The notes: a model not told the origin generated them from the sequence alone. DNA of 64,000 nucleotides from Sphingomonas glacialis (GCF_014653575.1 NZ_BNAQ01000001.1:248001-312000); one strand, 5' to 3'. Positions 39,343 to 49,091 are shown, counted from the stretch's first letter. A program made the numbers and translations.

Positions 39343-39561
39343 TTGCCCGATCCTGCGCGATGGACCGCGTATCGCTTGGCGTTGACGATCGGTCCCGACC
39401 ATCCCCGCTTCACCGCCGATGACGAGATCGACATCCCGGTGAAAACTCAGGCCTCGGTCTTCTACGGCCGCGACAAGCCCATCGCCACGGCACCCGCCAA
39501 GCGCGGGACCATGCTGATCCCCGCACGCCCTACCCAAGTCGACAGGACCCGCGTCGTGTAA
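39343..39561 (+). CDS. small hypothetical protein
   Basis: A 72-residue open frame starting at TTG with AAGGG four bases upstream. Codon use is typical of real genes here (mostly G or C in third position). The sequence contains LTIGPDHPRFTADDEIDIPV and ends PARPTQVDRTRVV. No signal peptide or membrane helix. I do not recognise a family. It lies alone between the DUF1488 hairpins and the terminator of the MFS gene on the other strand. Confidence 0.45.
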   Translation: MPDPARWTAYRLALTIGPDHPRFTADDEIDIPVKTQASVFYGRDKPIATAPAKRGTMLIPARPTQVDRTRVV

Positions 39562-39629
39562 CGCGATTCTTCGAGCCCCCCTCCCGCTCCCCGTACCAAG
39601 GCCGGCGCGGTTGGCGAGAGTCGATCGCA

Positions 39630-39664
39630 TAAAAACGCTCCCCCGGCATAGGCCGAGGGAGCGT
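39630..39664 (-). terminator. rho-independent terminator of the MFS gene
   Basis: On the minus strand a 12-base GC-rich stem (CGCTCCCTCGGC paired with GCCGGGGGAGCG, one mismatch, four-base loop) is followed by TTTTT. It lies 36 bases after the MFS stop codon and is the clearest intrinsic terminator in the window. Confidence 0.8.
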
Positions 39665-39699
39665 CTCGAAGATCGAAGCAGAGCGTCGCGACGTGCCGA

Positions 39700-41019
39700 T
39701 CAGGTGCGGCTCGCCAGTTCCTTGTTGAGCCACAGCGCGAGCAAGGTCGCCAGCGACCCCGACAACAGATACGCGCCGCCTGCGACCAGGCCAAAGTGCG
39801 ACGACAGGAACAACGCGACCAGCGGCGCGAAGCCGGCACCGACCAGCCACGCGATGTCCGACGTAAGCGCAGCGCCGGTGTAGCGCGATTCGCCCGTGAA
39901 TTCCGAAGCGACGACGCCCGACGACTGGCCGAACGAAATTCCGAGCAAGGCAAAGCCGAGCACCATGAAGATCACTTCGCCAAGCTCGCCTGCGGCCAGC
40001 AACTGCGGCGCGAAGCCGGAGAATACGGCGATCGCCGCCGCCGACGCACCCAGCAAGGTGCGACGCCCGATACGATCCGCGAGATACCCCGATGCGACGA
40101 TCGCCACGACGCCGATCGCTGCGCCGACCACTTCGATCGCCAGGAAGCGCTCGGGATTGCTCTTGGTATAGAGGAAGACCCACGACAGCGGAAACACGGT
40201 AACCATGTGGAACAAGGCAAAGCTCGCCAGCGGTGCGAACGCGCCGAGTGCGATCGTCCGCCCCTGCTTGCGGACCGTCTCGAGCACCGGCGCCGGGATC
40301 AGATCGCGGCTGGTGAACATGTCCTGATAATCCGACGTGCTGACGATGCGCAGCCGGGCGAAGAGCGCGACGACGTTGATCGCAAAGGCGACGAAGAACG
40401 GATAGCGCCAGCCCCAGTCGAGGAAATCGACCGACGACAGCGTCGCGGTGAAATATGCGAACAGCCCCGCCGCGACCATCAGGCCGAGCGGCGCGCCGAG
40501 CTGCGGAATCATCGCATACCAGCCGCGCTTGTCCTGCGGCGCATTGAGCGCCAGCAGCGACGACAGGCCATCCCAGCTCCCGCCGAGCGCCAGCCCCTGA
40601 CAGATCCGCAGGAAACCGAGGACGAACGCGGCATAGACGCCGATCTCGGCATGGCCTGGCAGGAAGCCGACCGCGACGGTCGATCCGCCGAGCAGGAACA
40701 GCGCAATCGTCAGCTTGGTGCCGCGGCCATATAGATGGTCGATCGCGAGGAAGATCATCGATCCGATCGGCCGGGCGACGAAGGCGAGTGCGAACAGGCC
40801 GAACGAATACAGCGTGCCCGTAAGACGGTCGACATAGGGGAAGATCATCGTCGGGAAGACGAGCACCGAGGCGATCGCATAGACGAAGAAATCGAAGAAC
40901 TCGGACGTGCGCCCGATCACCACGCCGATCGCGATCTCGCCCGAGGAAACATGCTCCTGGTTGATCCGGCTGGCATCGGCCTCGATCGCGCGCGACGTCG
41001 GGGTGTGGGTGGCTTGCAT
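39700..41019 (-). CDS. MFS transporter, MHS-like
   Basis: A 439-residue 12-helix transporter. Helix 1 reads GVVIGRTSEFFDFFVYAIASVLVF, an MHS-type motif, with LRICQGLALGGSWDGLSSLLAL in helix 4. It differs from the MHS protein at 36334 by SWD where that has EWG, so its substrate is probably different. The ATG at 41019 begins MQATHTPTSR. It is divergent from the cytochrome bo3 operon; the 122-base gap contains a strong palindrome that could control both directions. Confidence 0.87.
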   Translation of the reverse strand: MQATHTPTSRAIEADASRINQEHVSSGEIAIGVVIGRTSEFFDFFVYAIASVLVFPTMIFPYVDRLTGTLYSFGLFALAFVARPIGSMIFLAIDHLYGRGTKLTIALFLLGGSTVAVGFLPGHAEIGVYAAFVLGFLRICQGLALGGSWDGLSSLLALNAPQDKRGWYAMIPQLGAPLGLMVAAGLFAYFTATLSSVDFLDWGWRYPFFVAFAINVVALFARLRIVSTSDYQDMFTSRDLIPAPVLETVRKQGRTIALGAFAPLASFALFHMVTVFPLSWVFLYTKSNPERFLAIEVVGAAIGVVAIVASGYLADRIGRRTLLGASAAAIAVFSGFAPQLLAAGELGEVIFMVLGFALLGISFGQSSGVVASEFTGESRYTGAALTSDIAWLVGAGFAPLVALFLSSHFGLVAGGAYLLSGSLATLLALWLNKELASRT

Positions 41020-41088
41020 CGGTGTTCGAACTCCCGGCCATGATCGCCGTTTATGGCGTTCCTCTACGCGTGCTGCAGCGCAGCGAGG

Positions 41089-41107
41089 ATTGGACAAAAT
41101 GTCCAAT
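41089..41107. promoter_or_regulatory. operator-like palindrome ATTGGACA-AAA-TGTCCAAT
   Basis: A perfect 8-3-8 inverted repeat, 35 bases before the cyoA start and about 70 bases from the divergent MFS start. The size and AT-rich centre are typical of a site for a dimeric regulator (for example GntR or LysR type). No obvious cognate regulator gene is adjacent. Confidence 0.6.
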
Positions 41108-41141
41108 GGGAGGCGCCGCCATAGAGGCTTAGCTCCGCGAC

Positions 41142-42254
41142 ATGATCCGACTTCCCTCGCCCCTTCGCCCCGCAATCGCGGGCCTCGCGCTGCTAGCGCC
41201 CGCCTTGCTCGGAGGGTGCAGCACCGTCGTGCTGTCGCCCGCGGGAGATGTTGCGCAGCAGCAGGGTGACCTGGTGGTCATCGCTACATTGTTGATGTTG
41301 ATCATTATCGTGCCCGTTATGGCGCTGATCGCCTTTTTTGCCTGGCGGTATCGCCAGGCCAATACCGATGCGCCGTACAGCCCCGAGTGGCATCATTCGA
41401 CTGCGCTCGAACTGGTCATCTGGGCGGTGCCGCTGTTGATCATCATCTGCCTTGGCGCAGTAACCTGGACCAGCACGCATCTGCTCGATCCATATCGTCC
41501 GATCGGCCGGATCGACGCGACCCGCCAGGTGGCGCTCAACGCCAAGCCGATCCGCGTGCAAGTCGTCGCACTCGATTGGAAATGGCTGTTCATCTATCCC
41601 GATTACGGGATCGCCACAGTCAACCAGCTGGCCGCGCCGATCGATCAGCCGATCGAGTTCGACCTGACCTCGGCCGACGTGATGAACGCGTTCTACATCC
41701 CCGATCTTGCCGGCATGATCTATGCGATGCCGAGCATGACGACGAAGCTCCATGCAGTTGCCAACAAGCCCGGCAACTATGCGGGTTTCTCGTCCAACTT
41801 CAGCGGCGACGGCTTCTCGTATATGAAGTTCCGCTTCCTTGCAGGATCGCAAAGCGACTTCGACGCCTGGGTCGCACGAGTCCGTGCGAGCGGCGCCATG
41901 CTCGACCGCGCGACCTATCTCAAGGTCGCCAAACCGAGCATGAACCATGCACCAACCTTCTATTCGGGCGTCGCGCCCGGCCTGTTTAACGCTGCCGCCA
42001 ACAATTGCACCAAGCCTGGGCAAGTCTGCATGGACGCGATGATGCGCGCCGATGCGGGACCGCACAGTGGCGCGCATGCCGAAGGCCACGCCAAGAACGA
42101 CGACGCGATGAAGATGTCGGCGATGCCGATGCCCGGTTCAGGGAAACCCGAAGTGGTAGAAGCAACCAAGATCACCGCCAAGAATTCCGCCCAAAGCACA
42201 GCGCGCCTTGCCGGCGCAGGTCTGCCGATGCCCGGCGACCGGAGGACCTTCTGA
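41142..42254 (+). CDS. cyoA: cytochrome bo3 ubiquinol oxidase subunit II
   Basis: A 370-residue lipoprotein (lipobox LLGGC, about residue 26) with two transmembrane helices (about 45-65 and 90-110) and a periplasmic cupredoxin domain ([42 protein letters not shown]). As in quinol oxidases, CuA ligands are absent. It docks ubiquinol in the bo3 terminal oxidase. The C-terminal tail is unusual: rich in His and Met ([18 protein letters not shown], then SAMPMPG), suggesting metal binding. First gene of cyoABCD-SURF1-regBA. Confidence 0.95.
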   Translation: MIRLPSPLRPAIAGLALLAPALLGGCSTVVLSPAGDVAQQQGDLVVIATLLMLIIIVPVMALIAFFAWRYRQANTDAPYSPEWHHSTALELVIWAVPLLIIICLGAVTWTSTHLLDPYRPIGRIDATRQVALNAKPIRVQVVALDWKWLFIYPDYGIATVNQLAAPIDQPIEFDLTSADVMNAFYIPDLAGMIYAMPSMTTKLHAVANKPGNYAGFSSNFSGDGFSYMKFRFLAGSQSDFDAWVARVRASGAMLDRATYLKVAKPSMNHAPTFYSGVAPGLFNAAANNCTKPGQVCMDAMMRADAGPHSGAHAEGHAKNDDAMKMSAMPMPGSGKPEVVEATKITAKNSAQSTARLAGAGLPMPGDRRTF

Positions 42255-42255
42255 C

Positions 42256-44286
42256 ATGATGCCCCCCATGAGAGATGTACACCCAGTGGTCAGCCCGCTT
42301 CTCGGGCGTCTGACGCTCGATGCGTTGCCCCTTCACGAATTGCCCGTGCTGCTCGCCTTTGGCGGCGTCACGGTCGGCGGCCTCGCGCTGCTCGCGATCA
42401 TCACCTACTTCAAGGCGTGGGGATGGCTGTGGCGCGACTGGTTCACCTCGGTGGACCACAAGAAGATCGGCATCATGTATGTGATCCTCGCGCTGGTCAT
42501 GTTCCTGCGCGGTTTCTCCGACGCCCTCATGATGCGCGCGCAGCAGGCGATGGCGTTCGGCGACAACGCCGGGTACCTTCCGCCCGACCACTATAACCAG
42601 ATCTTCACCGCGCACGGTGTGATCATGATCTTCTTCGTGGCGATGCCGCTGGTCGTCGGGCTGATGAACTTCGTCGTGCCGCTGCAAATCGGCGCACGCG
42701 ACGTGTCCTTCCCGTATCTCAACAATTTCAGCTTCTGGCTGACCGCGTCGGGCGCGATCATCACGATGATCTCGCTGTTCGTTGGCAACTACGCGCGCAC
42801 CGGCTGGCTCGCGATGCCGCCGCTCTCGGGGATGGAGGCGAGCCCGGACGTCGGGGTCGACTATTACATCTGGGGGCTGCAGATCGCCGGTCTCGGCACG
42901 TTGCTCTCGGGCGTCAATCTGCTCGCGACCATCGTCAAGATGCGCGCGCCCGGCATGACGCTGTTCAAGATGCCGATCTTCGTGTGGACTGCGCTTTGCA
43001 CCAACACGCTGATCGTCGCCGCCTTCCCGGTGCTGACCGCCGTGCTCGCGATCCTGTCGCTCGACCGTCTGCTCGGGATGCAGTTCTTCACCAATGGCCT
43101 CGGCGGCAACCCGATGATGTACGTCAACCTCATCTGGATCTGGGGCCACCCGGAGGTCTACATCCTCATCCTGCCGGCGTTCGGCATCTATTCCGAGGTC
43201 GTCGCGACTTTCTCGCAGAAGCGCCTCTTCGGCTACACGTCGATGGTCTATGCCACGATCGTCATCACGATCCTCGCCTACCTCGTCTGGCTCCACCACT
43301 TCTTCACGATGGGTTCGGGCGCGAGCGTCAACTCGTTCTTCGCGATCACCACGATGATCATCTCGATCCCGACGGGCGCGAAGATCTTCAACTGGCTGTT
43401 CACGATGTACCACGGCCGCATCCGCTATGAGCTGCCGATGATGTGGACGGTCGCCTTCATGTTGACCTTCACGATCGGCGGGATGACCGGCGTCCTGCTC
43501 GCCGTGCCGCCGGCCGACTTCGTGCTGCACAACTCGCTGTTCCTGGTGGCGCATTTCCACAATGTCATCATCGGCGGTACGCTGTTCGGCATGTTCGCGG
43601 GCATCAACTTCTGGTGGCCCAAGGCATTCGGCTTCAAGCTCGACCGGGTATGGGGCAAGCGCTCGTTCTGGTTGTGGGTGGTCGGTTTCTGGACCGCCTT
43701 CGCACCGCTCTACGTGCTGGGCCTGATGGGCGTGACGCGTCGCTTGAGCCACTTCGACGATGCCTCGTACCAGCCCTACTTCATCGTCGCGGCGATCGGC
43801 GCGGCCATGATCGCGGGTGGCATCGGCTGCATGGCGATCCAGTTCTTCGTCAGCATCCGCGATCGCAACACCGAGCGGCTGCGCGACCTGACCGGTGATC
43901 CGTGGGATGGCCGCACGCTCGAATGGTCGACCTCGTCGCCGCCGCCAGACTACAACTTCGCGTTCACCCCGATCGTCTATGACAATGATGCGTTCTGGGA
44001 CATGAAGACGCGCGGCTTCGAGCGTCCGACGGCAGGCTTCAAGGCGATCCACATGCCCAAGAACGCCGCGGCCGGCGTCATCATCGGCCTGATCAGCGTT
44101 GGCTTCGGCTTTGCAATGATCTGGTACATCTGGTGGCTGGCGATTGCTTCGCTGGTAGCGATGCTCGGCGTCTCGATCTGGCATTCGTTCAACTACAAGC
44201 GCGATTTCCACATCCCCGTGGAGGACGTGATCCGCACCGAAGACGAGCGCACGCGCCTCCTCGCAGCGCAGAAGGTTGTGGCATGA
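42256..44286 (+). CDS. cyoB: cytochrome bo3 ubiquinol oxidase subunit I
   Basis: A 676-residue heme-copper oxidase catalytic subunit with about 15 membrane helices. Catalytic features are all present: [11 protein letters not shown] (heme b ligand region), [17 protein letters not shown] (CuB His and cross-linked Tyr), [10 protein letters not shown] (CuB histidines) and [14 protein letters not shown] (heme o and b ligands). It reduces oxygen to water and pumps protons. GGAGGA lies before the ATG at 42256, one base after the cyoA stop. It overlaps cyoC by 4 bases. Confidence 0.97.
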   Translation: MMPPMRDVHPVVSPLLGRLTLDALPLHELPVLLAFGGVTVGGLALLAIITYFKAWGWLWRDWFTSVDHKKIGIMYVILALVMFLRGFSDALMMRAQQAMAFGDNAGYLPPDHYNQIFTAHGVIMIFFVAMPLVVGLMNFVVPLQIGARDVSFPYLNNFSFWLTASGAIITMISLFVGNYARTGWLAMPPLSGMEASPDVGVDYYIWGLQIAGLGTLLSGVNLLATIVKMRAPGMTLFKMPIFVWTALCTNTLIVAAFPVLTAVLAILSLDRLLGMQFFTNGLGGNPMMYVNLIWIWGHPEVYILILPAFGIYSEVVATFSQKRLFGYTSMVYATIVITILAYLVWLHHFFTMGSGASVNSFFAITTMIISIPTGAKIFNWLFTMYHGRIRYELPMMWTVAFMLTFTIGGMTGVLLAVPPADFVLHNSLFLVAHFHNVIIGGTLFGMFAGINFWWPKAFGFKLDRVWGKRSFWLWVVGFWTAFAPLYVLGLMGVTRRLSHFDDASYQPYFIVAAIGAAMIAGGIGCMAIQFFVSIRDRNTERLRDLTGDPWDGRTLEWSTSSPPPDYNFAFTPIVYDNDAFWDMKTRGFERPTAGFKAIHMPKNAAAGVIIGLISVGFGFAMIWYIWWLAIASLVAMLGVSIWHSFNYKRDFHIPVEDVIRTEDERTRLLAAQKVVA

Positions 44287-44921
44287 GCACCGAACTGACC
44301 CACGAACAGATCACCGGCGGCGGGAAGCCGGTGTTCTTCGACTTCGACGAGCACGACCATCCCGAGGGCGGCAGCACGATGCTGGGCTTCTGGATGTACC
44401 TGATGAGCGATTGCCTCATCTTTGCGGTGCTGTTCGCTTGCTACGGGGTGCTTGGGCACGGCTATGGCGGCGGCAAGGGCCCGAAGGAGCTGTTCGAACT
44501 CCCGCTGGTCGCGTTCAACACCGCGATGTTGCTGTTCTCGTCGCTGACGTACGGCATCGCCATGTTGACGATGGAGAAGGGCAGCGTTCGCCAGGTGCAG
44601 TTCTGGCTGGTCGTCACCGGCCTGTTCGGCCTGACCTTCCTCGGCGTCGAGATGTACGAGTTCAGCAACTTGATCGCGGAGGGCAATGGCCCGTCGCGCA
44701 GCGCGTTCCTCTCGGCATTCTTCACGCTGGTCGGCACGCACGGCTTTCACGTCACCTGCGGCTTGATCTGGCTGACCACGCTCGTCATCCAGATCGGGAC
44801 GCATGGCCTTGGCCAGGCCAATCGCCGCCGCCTGCAGTGCCTCAGCATGTTCTGGCACTTCCTCGACGTCATCTGGATCGGCGTCTTCACCATCGTCTAT
44901 CTCATGGGAGTGCTCGGATGA
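44283..44921 (+). CDS. cyoC: cytochrome bo3 ubiquinol oxidase subunit III
   Basis: A 212-residue subunit with five membrane helices, as in quinol-oxidase subunit III. Segments such as [20 protein letters not shown] and [15 protein letters not shown], and the C-terminal [21 protein letters not shown], are conserved in the family. It stabilises subunit I. ATGA overlaps link it to cyoB and cyoD. Confidence 0.95.
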   Translation: MSTELTHEQITGGGKPVFFDFDEHDHPEGGSTMLGFWMYLMSDCLIFAVLFACYGVLGHGYGGGKGPKELFELPLVAFNTAMLLFSSLTYGIAMLTMEKGSVRQVQFWLVVTGLFGLTFLGVEMYEFSNLIAEGNGPSRSAFLSAFFTLVGTHGFHVTCGLIWLTTLVIQIGTHGLGQANRRRLQCLSMFWHFLDVIWIGVFTIVYLMGVLG

Positions 44922-45337
44922 GCGCCGATACGCACAGCGCACACGCGCCCGAATACGACGCCGGCGCCGGCGGCTACCATGACGCGCATGGCGACGACAT
45001 GCCGCACGGCTCGATGCGCGATTACGTCATCGGCTTCATACTCTCGGTCATCCTGACGGCGATCCCGTTCGCGCTGGTCATGACCGGGGCACTCGATCAC
45101 ACGTGGACCGCGATCCTGGTGCTCGGCTCCGCGCTGATCCAGGTGTTCGTCCACATGATCTACTTCCTGCACATGAAGACGAGCAACGAAGGTGGCTGGT
45201 CGTTCATCGCGCTCCTGTTCACGCTGATCGTCATCGTCATAACGCTGTCGGGATCGATCTGGGTGATGTATCACATGAACGCCAACATGATGCCGATGAG
45301 CCCCGCCATGTCGTCCGAGACGATGAGCCAGCAATGA
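44918..45337 (+). CDS. cyoD: cytochrome bo3 ubiquinol oxidase subunit IV
   Basis: A 139-residue subunit with three membrane helices (DYVIGFILSVILTAIPFALV; AILVLGSALIQVFVHMIYFLHM; FIALLFTLIVIVITLSGSIWVMYHM), the standard CyoD layout. CyoD assists assembly at the CuB site. The N-terminal tail is His-rich (THSAHAPEY..., GGYHDAHGDDMPHGSM) and the C-terminal tail Met-rich (NANMMPMSPAMSSETM), longer than usual. Coupled to cyoC and SURF1 by ATGA overlaps. Confidence 0.94.
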   Translation: MSADTHSAHAPEYDAGAGGYHDAHGDDMPHGSMRDYVIGFILSVILTAIPFALVMTGALDHTWTAILVLGSALIQVFVHMIYFLHMKTSNEGGWSFIALLFTLIVIVITLSGSIWVMYHMNANMMPMSPAMSSETMSQQ

Positions 45338-46029
45338 GACGGTCCCCCGCGACGATGGCTGCGCTGCTGGTCGTCGCGGGGGTTTTGTGTGCCGGGCTGA
45401 TCGGGCTCGGTATCTGGCAGATCCAGCGGCTCAGTTGGAAACTCGCGCTGATCGCATCGGTCGAACAGCGCGTCCACGCCGCCCCAATCCCCGCACCCGG
45501 CCCCGAACGTTGGGCCACGATCAGCGCGACGCAGGACGGCTATCGTCATGTCCGCGTCGCCGGTCGCTACCGCGATGACGCGACGGTGTTCGTTCAAGCC
45601 GTGACCGAACGCGGTCCCGGTTTCTGGGCGATGACCCCGCTCGTCTCCGATCGCGGCTTCACCGTTCTCATCAACCGCGGCTTCGTTGCGGATCGCCGAA
45701 CGCCGGCAGGCGGCGCTGCGAGCGTTAGCGGGCTGCTGCGCCCGAGCGAGCCCGGCGGCGGCTTCTTGCGCAGCAACGACCCAGCGGCAAACCGCTGGTA
45801 TTCGCGCGACGTGGCAGCGATTGCGGCTGCGCGGCGACTTGGTCCGGTTGCGCCCTATTTCATCGATGCAGAGGCAGGACCGCCGGGACGCGTGCCGGTC
45901 GGCGGGCTGACCGTGATCCGCTTTTCGAACAATCATCTCGTCTACGCGCTCACCTGGTTCGCGCTCGCGGTGATGGTTGCCGGTGCCGCAGCGATGCTCG
46001 TGCGCAGCCAGCGGCGCGACGCTGCATGA
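45334..46029 (+). CDS. SURF1-family oxidase assembly protein
   Basis: A 231-residue SURF1 protein: an N-terminal helix (AALLVVAGVLCAGLIGLGIWQ), the family's GIWQIQRLSWKLALI segment, a periplasmic domain with YRHVRVAGRYRD and VLINRGFVADRR, and a C-terminal helix (NNHLVYALTWFALAVMV). SURF1 helps insert heme into subunit I of heme-copper oxidases. Its place directly after cyoD, with a 4-base overlap, ties it to the bo3 oxidase. Confidence 0.93.
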   Translation: MRRSPATMAALLVVAGVLCAGLIGLGIWQIQRLSWKLALIASVEQRVHAAPIPAPGPERWATISATQDGYRHVRVAGRYRDDATVFVQAVTERGPGFWAMTPLVSDRGFTVLINRGFVADRRTPAGGAASVSGLLRPSEPGGGFLRSNDPAANRWYSRDVAAIAAARRLGPVAPYFIDAEAGPPGRVPVGGLTVIRFSNNHLVYALTWFALAVMVAGAAAMLVRSQRRDAA

Positions 46030-47309
46030 GCGCCCCGCTCCCGCCGCTCGATACGACCGGGCGCGACAATCTGCGGCAATTGATCAATTTGCGCTGGCTC
46101 GCGGTCGGTGGCCAGTTCGCGACGATCCTGGTTGCGCAATTCCTCATGGGTCTGACGCTGCCGCTGGCGCCGATGCTACTGGTCGTCGGCGGGCTGGTCC
46201 TGCTCAACGTCGTCAGCATCACGCAACTGCCGCGCCGTGTCGCGATATCGAATGGCGAACTCTTCGCCAGCCTGTTGCTCGACGTCGGCGCGCTTACCGC
46301 CCTGCTCTATCAAAGCGGCGGCGCAACCAACCCGTTCATCGCGCTGTATCTCGTCCAAATCGTGCTCGGCGCGATCCTGCTCGAGGCGTGGTCGAGTTGG
46401 GCGCTGGTCGCGGTGACGATCGCCGCCTTCGCCCTGCTCGCCGAGGTGCATATGCCGCTGCTCTTGCCGCAGCGCTTCTCCTACGACTGGAGCGATCTGT
46501 ATGTGCTCGGTTCGCTGATCTGCTTCGTGCTGATCGCGGTGCTGATCGTCGGCTTCGTCACGCGGATCAACCGAAACCTGCGGATGCGCGACGCGCGGCT
46601 CGCGACGATGCGCCAGCAGGCCGCCGAGGAGGATCATATCGTCCGGATGGGGCTGCTCGCGACCGGCGCGGCGCATGAACTCGGGACGCCGCTCGCCTCG
46701 CTCTCGGTGATCGTCAACGATTGGGGGCATTCCCCCGCGTTGCGTGCACAGCCGGGGCTCGCCGAGGAAATCGAGGACATGCGGGTCGCGCTGACCCGCT
46801 GCAAGACGATCGTCACCGGCATCCTGATGGCGGCGGGGGAAGCGCGCGGCGAGCATCCGACGATCACCAGCGTCCATCGCTTCTGCGACGAAGTGGTCGC
46901 CGAATGGCGCGTGCAGAATTCGGACGACGCGATCGTCTTCCGCAACCGCTTCGGCAACGATCGTGCGATCGTCGCCGATACCGCGGTCAAGCAGATGATT
47001 TGGAATTTGCTCGACAATGCCAAGGAAGCGTCGGGCCAGCCGATCACGCTCGAGGTCGCCCGCGACGGGCCGTCGCTGCTGTTCGCGGTGAGCGATACCG
47101 GCCCGGGCTTCGCGCCCGAGATGCTTGCCAATATCGGCAAGCCGTATCACTCGACGCGCGACCGGCTCGGCAGCGGGCTGGGGCTGTTCCTCGTCGTCAA
47201 CGCAATGCGCAAGCTCGGCGGGTCGGTCGAAGCGCGCAATCGCCCGAGTGGCGGCGCCGTCGTCACTCTGACCTTGCCGCTCTCGGCACTGGAGTGGGAT
47301 GGCGTATGA
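46026..47309 (+). CDS. regB: RegB/PrrB/ActS-type redox sensor histidine kinase
   Basis: A 427-residue membrane kinase with six helices in the first 185 residues. The quinone-linked motif GGATNPF at residues 98-104 matches the RegB signature GGxxNPF. The H-box is GAAHELGTPLASL (His217). Cys259 (ALTRCKTIVTGIL) aligns with the redox-active cysteine of RegB. The ATPase has NLLDNAKEAS, DTGPGF and GSGLGLFLV. RegB senses the redox state of the ubiquinone pool and phosphorylates RegA. It overlaps SURF1 and regA by 4 bases, placing it in the oxidase operon. Confidence 0.94.
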   Translation: MSAPLPPLDTTGRDNLRQLINLRWLAVGGQFATILVAQFLMGLTLPLAPMLLVVGGLVLLNVVSITQLPRRVAISNGELFASLLLDVGALTALLYQSGGATNPFIALYLVQIVLGAILLEAWSSWALVAVTIAAFALLAEVHMPLLLPQRFSYDWSDLYVLGSLICFVLIAVLIVGFVTRINRNLRMRDARLATMRQQAAEEDHIVRMGLLATGAAHELGTPLASLSVIVNDWGHSPALRAQPGLAEEIEDMRVALTRCKTIVTGILMAAGEARGEHPTITSVHRFCDEVVAEWRVQNSDDAIVFRNRFGNDRAIVADTAVKQMIWNLLDNAKEASGQPITLEVARDGPSLLFAVSDTGPGFAPEMLANIGKPYHSTRDRLGSGLGLFLVVNAMRKLGGSVEARNRPSGGAVVTLTLPLSALEWDGV

Positions 47310-47848
47310 GCGAGAAGCATCTGTTGATCGTCGAGGACGATGGCGCGTTCGCCCGCACGCTGCGCCGCTCGTTCGAGCGCCGCGGCTATGTGGTCGAGGT
47401 CGCTGCCGACCAGGGAGCCGTGACGAGCGCGCTTGCCGAGCGTACGCCCGATTTTGCGGTGGTCGATCTCAAGCTCGGCGCGACCTCTGGGCTGGCGTGC
47501 GTCCAGGCGATCCACGCGCATGACGCGACGACGCGGATCGTCGTGCTGACGGGCTATGCGAGCATCGCGACCGCGGTCGAGGCGATCAAGCTCGGCGCGA
47601 CCAACTATCTCGCCAAGCCGTCGAACACCGACGATATCGAGGCGGCGTTCGGCCAGACCGTCGGCGCGGCGGCGGGCAATGTCGACACGCCGCTGACCAA
47701 CCGCCCGACCTCGATCAAGACGCTCGAGTGGGAACATATCCACCAGACGCTCGCGGCGAACGATTTCAACATCTCCGAGACGGCGCGCCAGCTCGGAATG
47801 CACCGCCGCACCCTCGCGCGGAAGCTCGAGAAGCAGACCGTCAAATAA
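47306..47848 (+). CDS. regA: RegA/PrrA/ActR-type response regulator
   Basis: A 180-residue regulator with a receiver (acidic Asp11/Asp12, phospho-acceptor Asp54 in VVDLKLGATSGL, and the lysine in YLAKPSN) and a short Fis-type helix-turn-helix (NISETARQLGMHRRTLARKL), the layout of RegA. The family's proline-rich linker is poorly kept (NRPTS). RegA controls oxidases and other energy genes under low oxygen. It is the last gene of the cyo operon and is followed by a small GCCCA-TTG-TGGGC hairpin. Confidence 0.94.
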   Translation: MSEKHLLIVEDDGAFARTLRRSFERRGYVVEVAADQGAVTSALAERTPDFAVVDLKLGATSGLACVQAIHAHDATTRIVVLTGYASIATAVEAIKLGATNYLAKPSNTDDIEAAFGQTVGAAAGNVDTPLTNRPTSIKTLEWEHIHQTLAANDFNISETARQLGMHRRTLARKLEKQTVK

Positions 47849-47852
47849 CCTT

Positions 47853-47865
47853 GCCCATTGTGGGC
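47853..47865 (+). terminator. small hairpin after regA
   Basis: A 5-3-5 inverted repeat GCCCA-TTG-TGGGC starting five bases after the stop. It is short and has no T-run, so only a weak terminator candidate. Confidence 0.3.
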
Positions 47866-47923
47866 GGCGTGCGGCCAAACGCGCATCCGTGCGTTGCAGC
47901 GATCGTCTTACCCGGAGTGTTTC

Positions 47924-49033
47924 ATGCCAGGCCCAAAACTGTTCGAGCCGATCGCCATCGGCGGTCTCGCGCTGCGCAATCGCATCGTGATCGCCCCGAT
48001 GTGCCAATATTCCGCAGTCGATGGTGCGATGGCCGATTGGCATTTGATCCACCTTGGCCAGCTGGCGCTCTCGGGCGCTGGCCTGCTGACGATCGAAGCC
48101 AGCGCGGTGCTGCCCGAGGGGCGGATCAGCTATGGCGATGTCGGGCTGTGGAACGACGCGACCGAGGCCGCGCTTGCAGGCGTCATCGCCAGCATCCGGC
48201 GGCATTCCGACATGCCGATCGCGATCCAGCTGTCGCATGCCGGCCGCAAGGCATCGACCGACCTGCCGTGGCACGGCGGCAAGCAGATCACGCCATCGGC
48301 GCCGAATGGCTGGCAGACCGAAGCGCCGTCGGCCGCCGCCTTCGCGGAGGGCGAGAACCCCCCGCTCGCACTCGATCGTGACGGCCTTGCCCGGATTCGC
48401 GATGCCTTTGCCGCATCCGCCACGCGCGCGGCGCGGCTCGGGATCGATTTGGTCCAGCTCCACGCGGCGCACGGCTATCTGCTCCACCAATTCCTCTCGC
48501 CGCTGTCGAACCACCGCGATGACGACTATGGTGGCAGCCTCGAGAACCGGCTGCGCTTTCCGCTCGAAGTGTTCGATGCGGTGCGGGCGGCCTTCCCCGC
48601 CGACAAGCCCGTCACGATGCGCGTCTCTGGTACCGATTGGGTCGAGGGTGGTTGGGACGTGGATGGCACGATCGCCTTCGCGCAGGCGCTCGAGGCGCGC
48701 GGGTGCGCGGCGATCCACGTGTCGAGCGGTGGGCTCGATCCGCGCCAGGCGATCCCGGTCGGCCCCAACTATCAGGTCCCGCTCGCGCGTGCGGTCAAGC
48801 AGGCGGTGACGATCCCCGTCGTCGCGGTCGGTCTCATCACCGAGTTCGAACAGGCCGAGGCGATCATCGGCACAGGCGATGCCGACATGATCGCGCTGGC
48901 GCGGACGATCCTCTACGATCCGCGCTGGCCGTGGCATGCCGCGGCGCATCTCGGCGCGCGCGTCGCCGCGCCAAACCAATATCTGCGCTCGCAGCCGCGC
49001 CAGCACAGCCGCTTGTTCGACCTGCCGGACTGA
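47924..49033 (+). CDS. NADH:flavin oxidoreductase, YqjM-type old yellow enzyme
   Basis: A 369-residue FMN barrel enzyme. The thermophilic-like OYE signature is present: IVIAPMCQYSA with Cys27 and Tyr29, the substrate pair in QLSHAGRKAS, and VQLHAAHGYLLHQFLSP, DDYGGSLENRLRFPLEV. It reduces activated C=C bonds using NAD(P)H; the natural substrate is unknown. ATG at 47924 has CGGAG upstream. It follows the regA hairpin and probably has its own promoter. Confidence 0.92.
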   Translation: MPGPKLFEPIAIGGLALRNRIVIAPMCQYSAVDGAMADWHLIHLGQLALSGAGLLTIEASAVLPEGRISYGDVGLWNDATEAALAGVIASIRRHSDMPIAIQLSHAGRKASTDLPWHGGKQITPSAPNGWQTEAPSAAAFAEGENPPLALDRDGLARIRDAFAASATRAARLGIDLVQLHAAHGYLLHQFLSPLSNHRDDDYGGSLENRLRFPLEVFDAVRAAFPADKPVTMRVSGTDWVEGGWDVDGTIAFAQALEARGCAAIHVSSGGLDPRQAIPVGPNYQVPLARAVKQAVTIPVVAVGLITEFEQAEAIIGTGDADMIALARTILYDPRWPWHAAAHLGARVAAPNQYLRSQPRQHSRLFDLPD

Positions 49034-49091
49034 TCGGGCGCAGTCGTCGCCGGCCTGCCCCCGACCATTAATCGAACGTGGCGGCTGGCCG

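Noticed and set aside
42172..44211. 679-codon minus-strand frame opposite cyoB
   Set aside because: Shadow of cyoB, whose plus-strand reading has all oxidase motifs.
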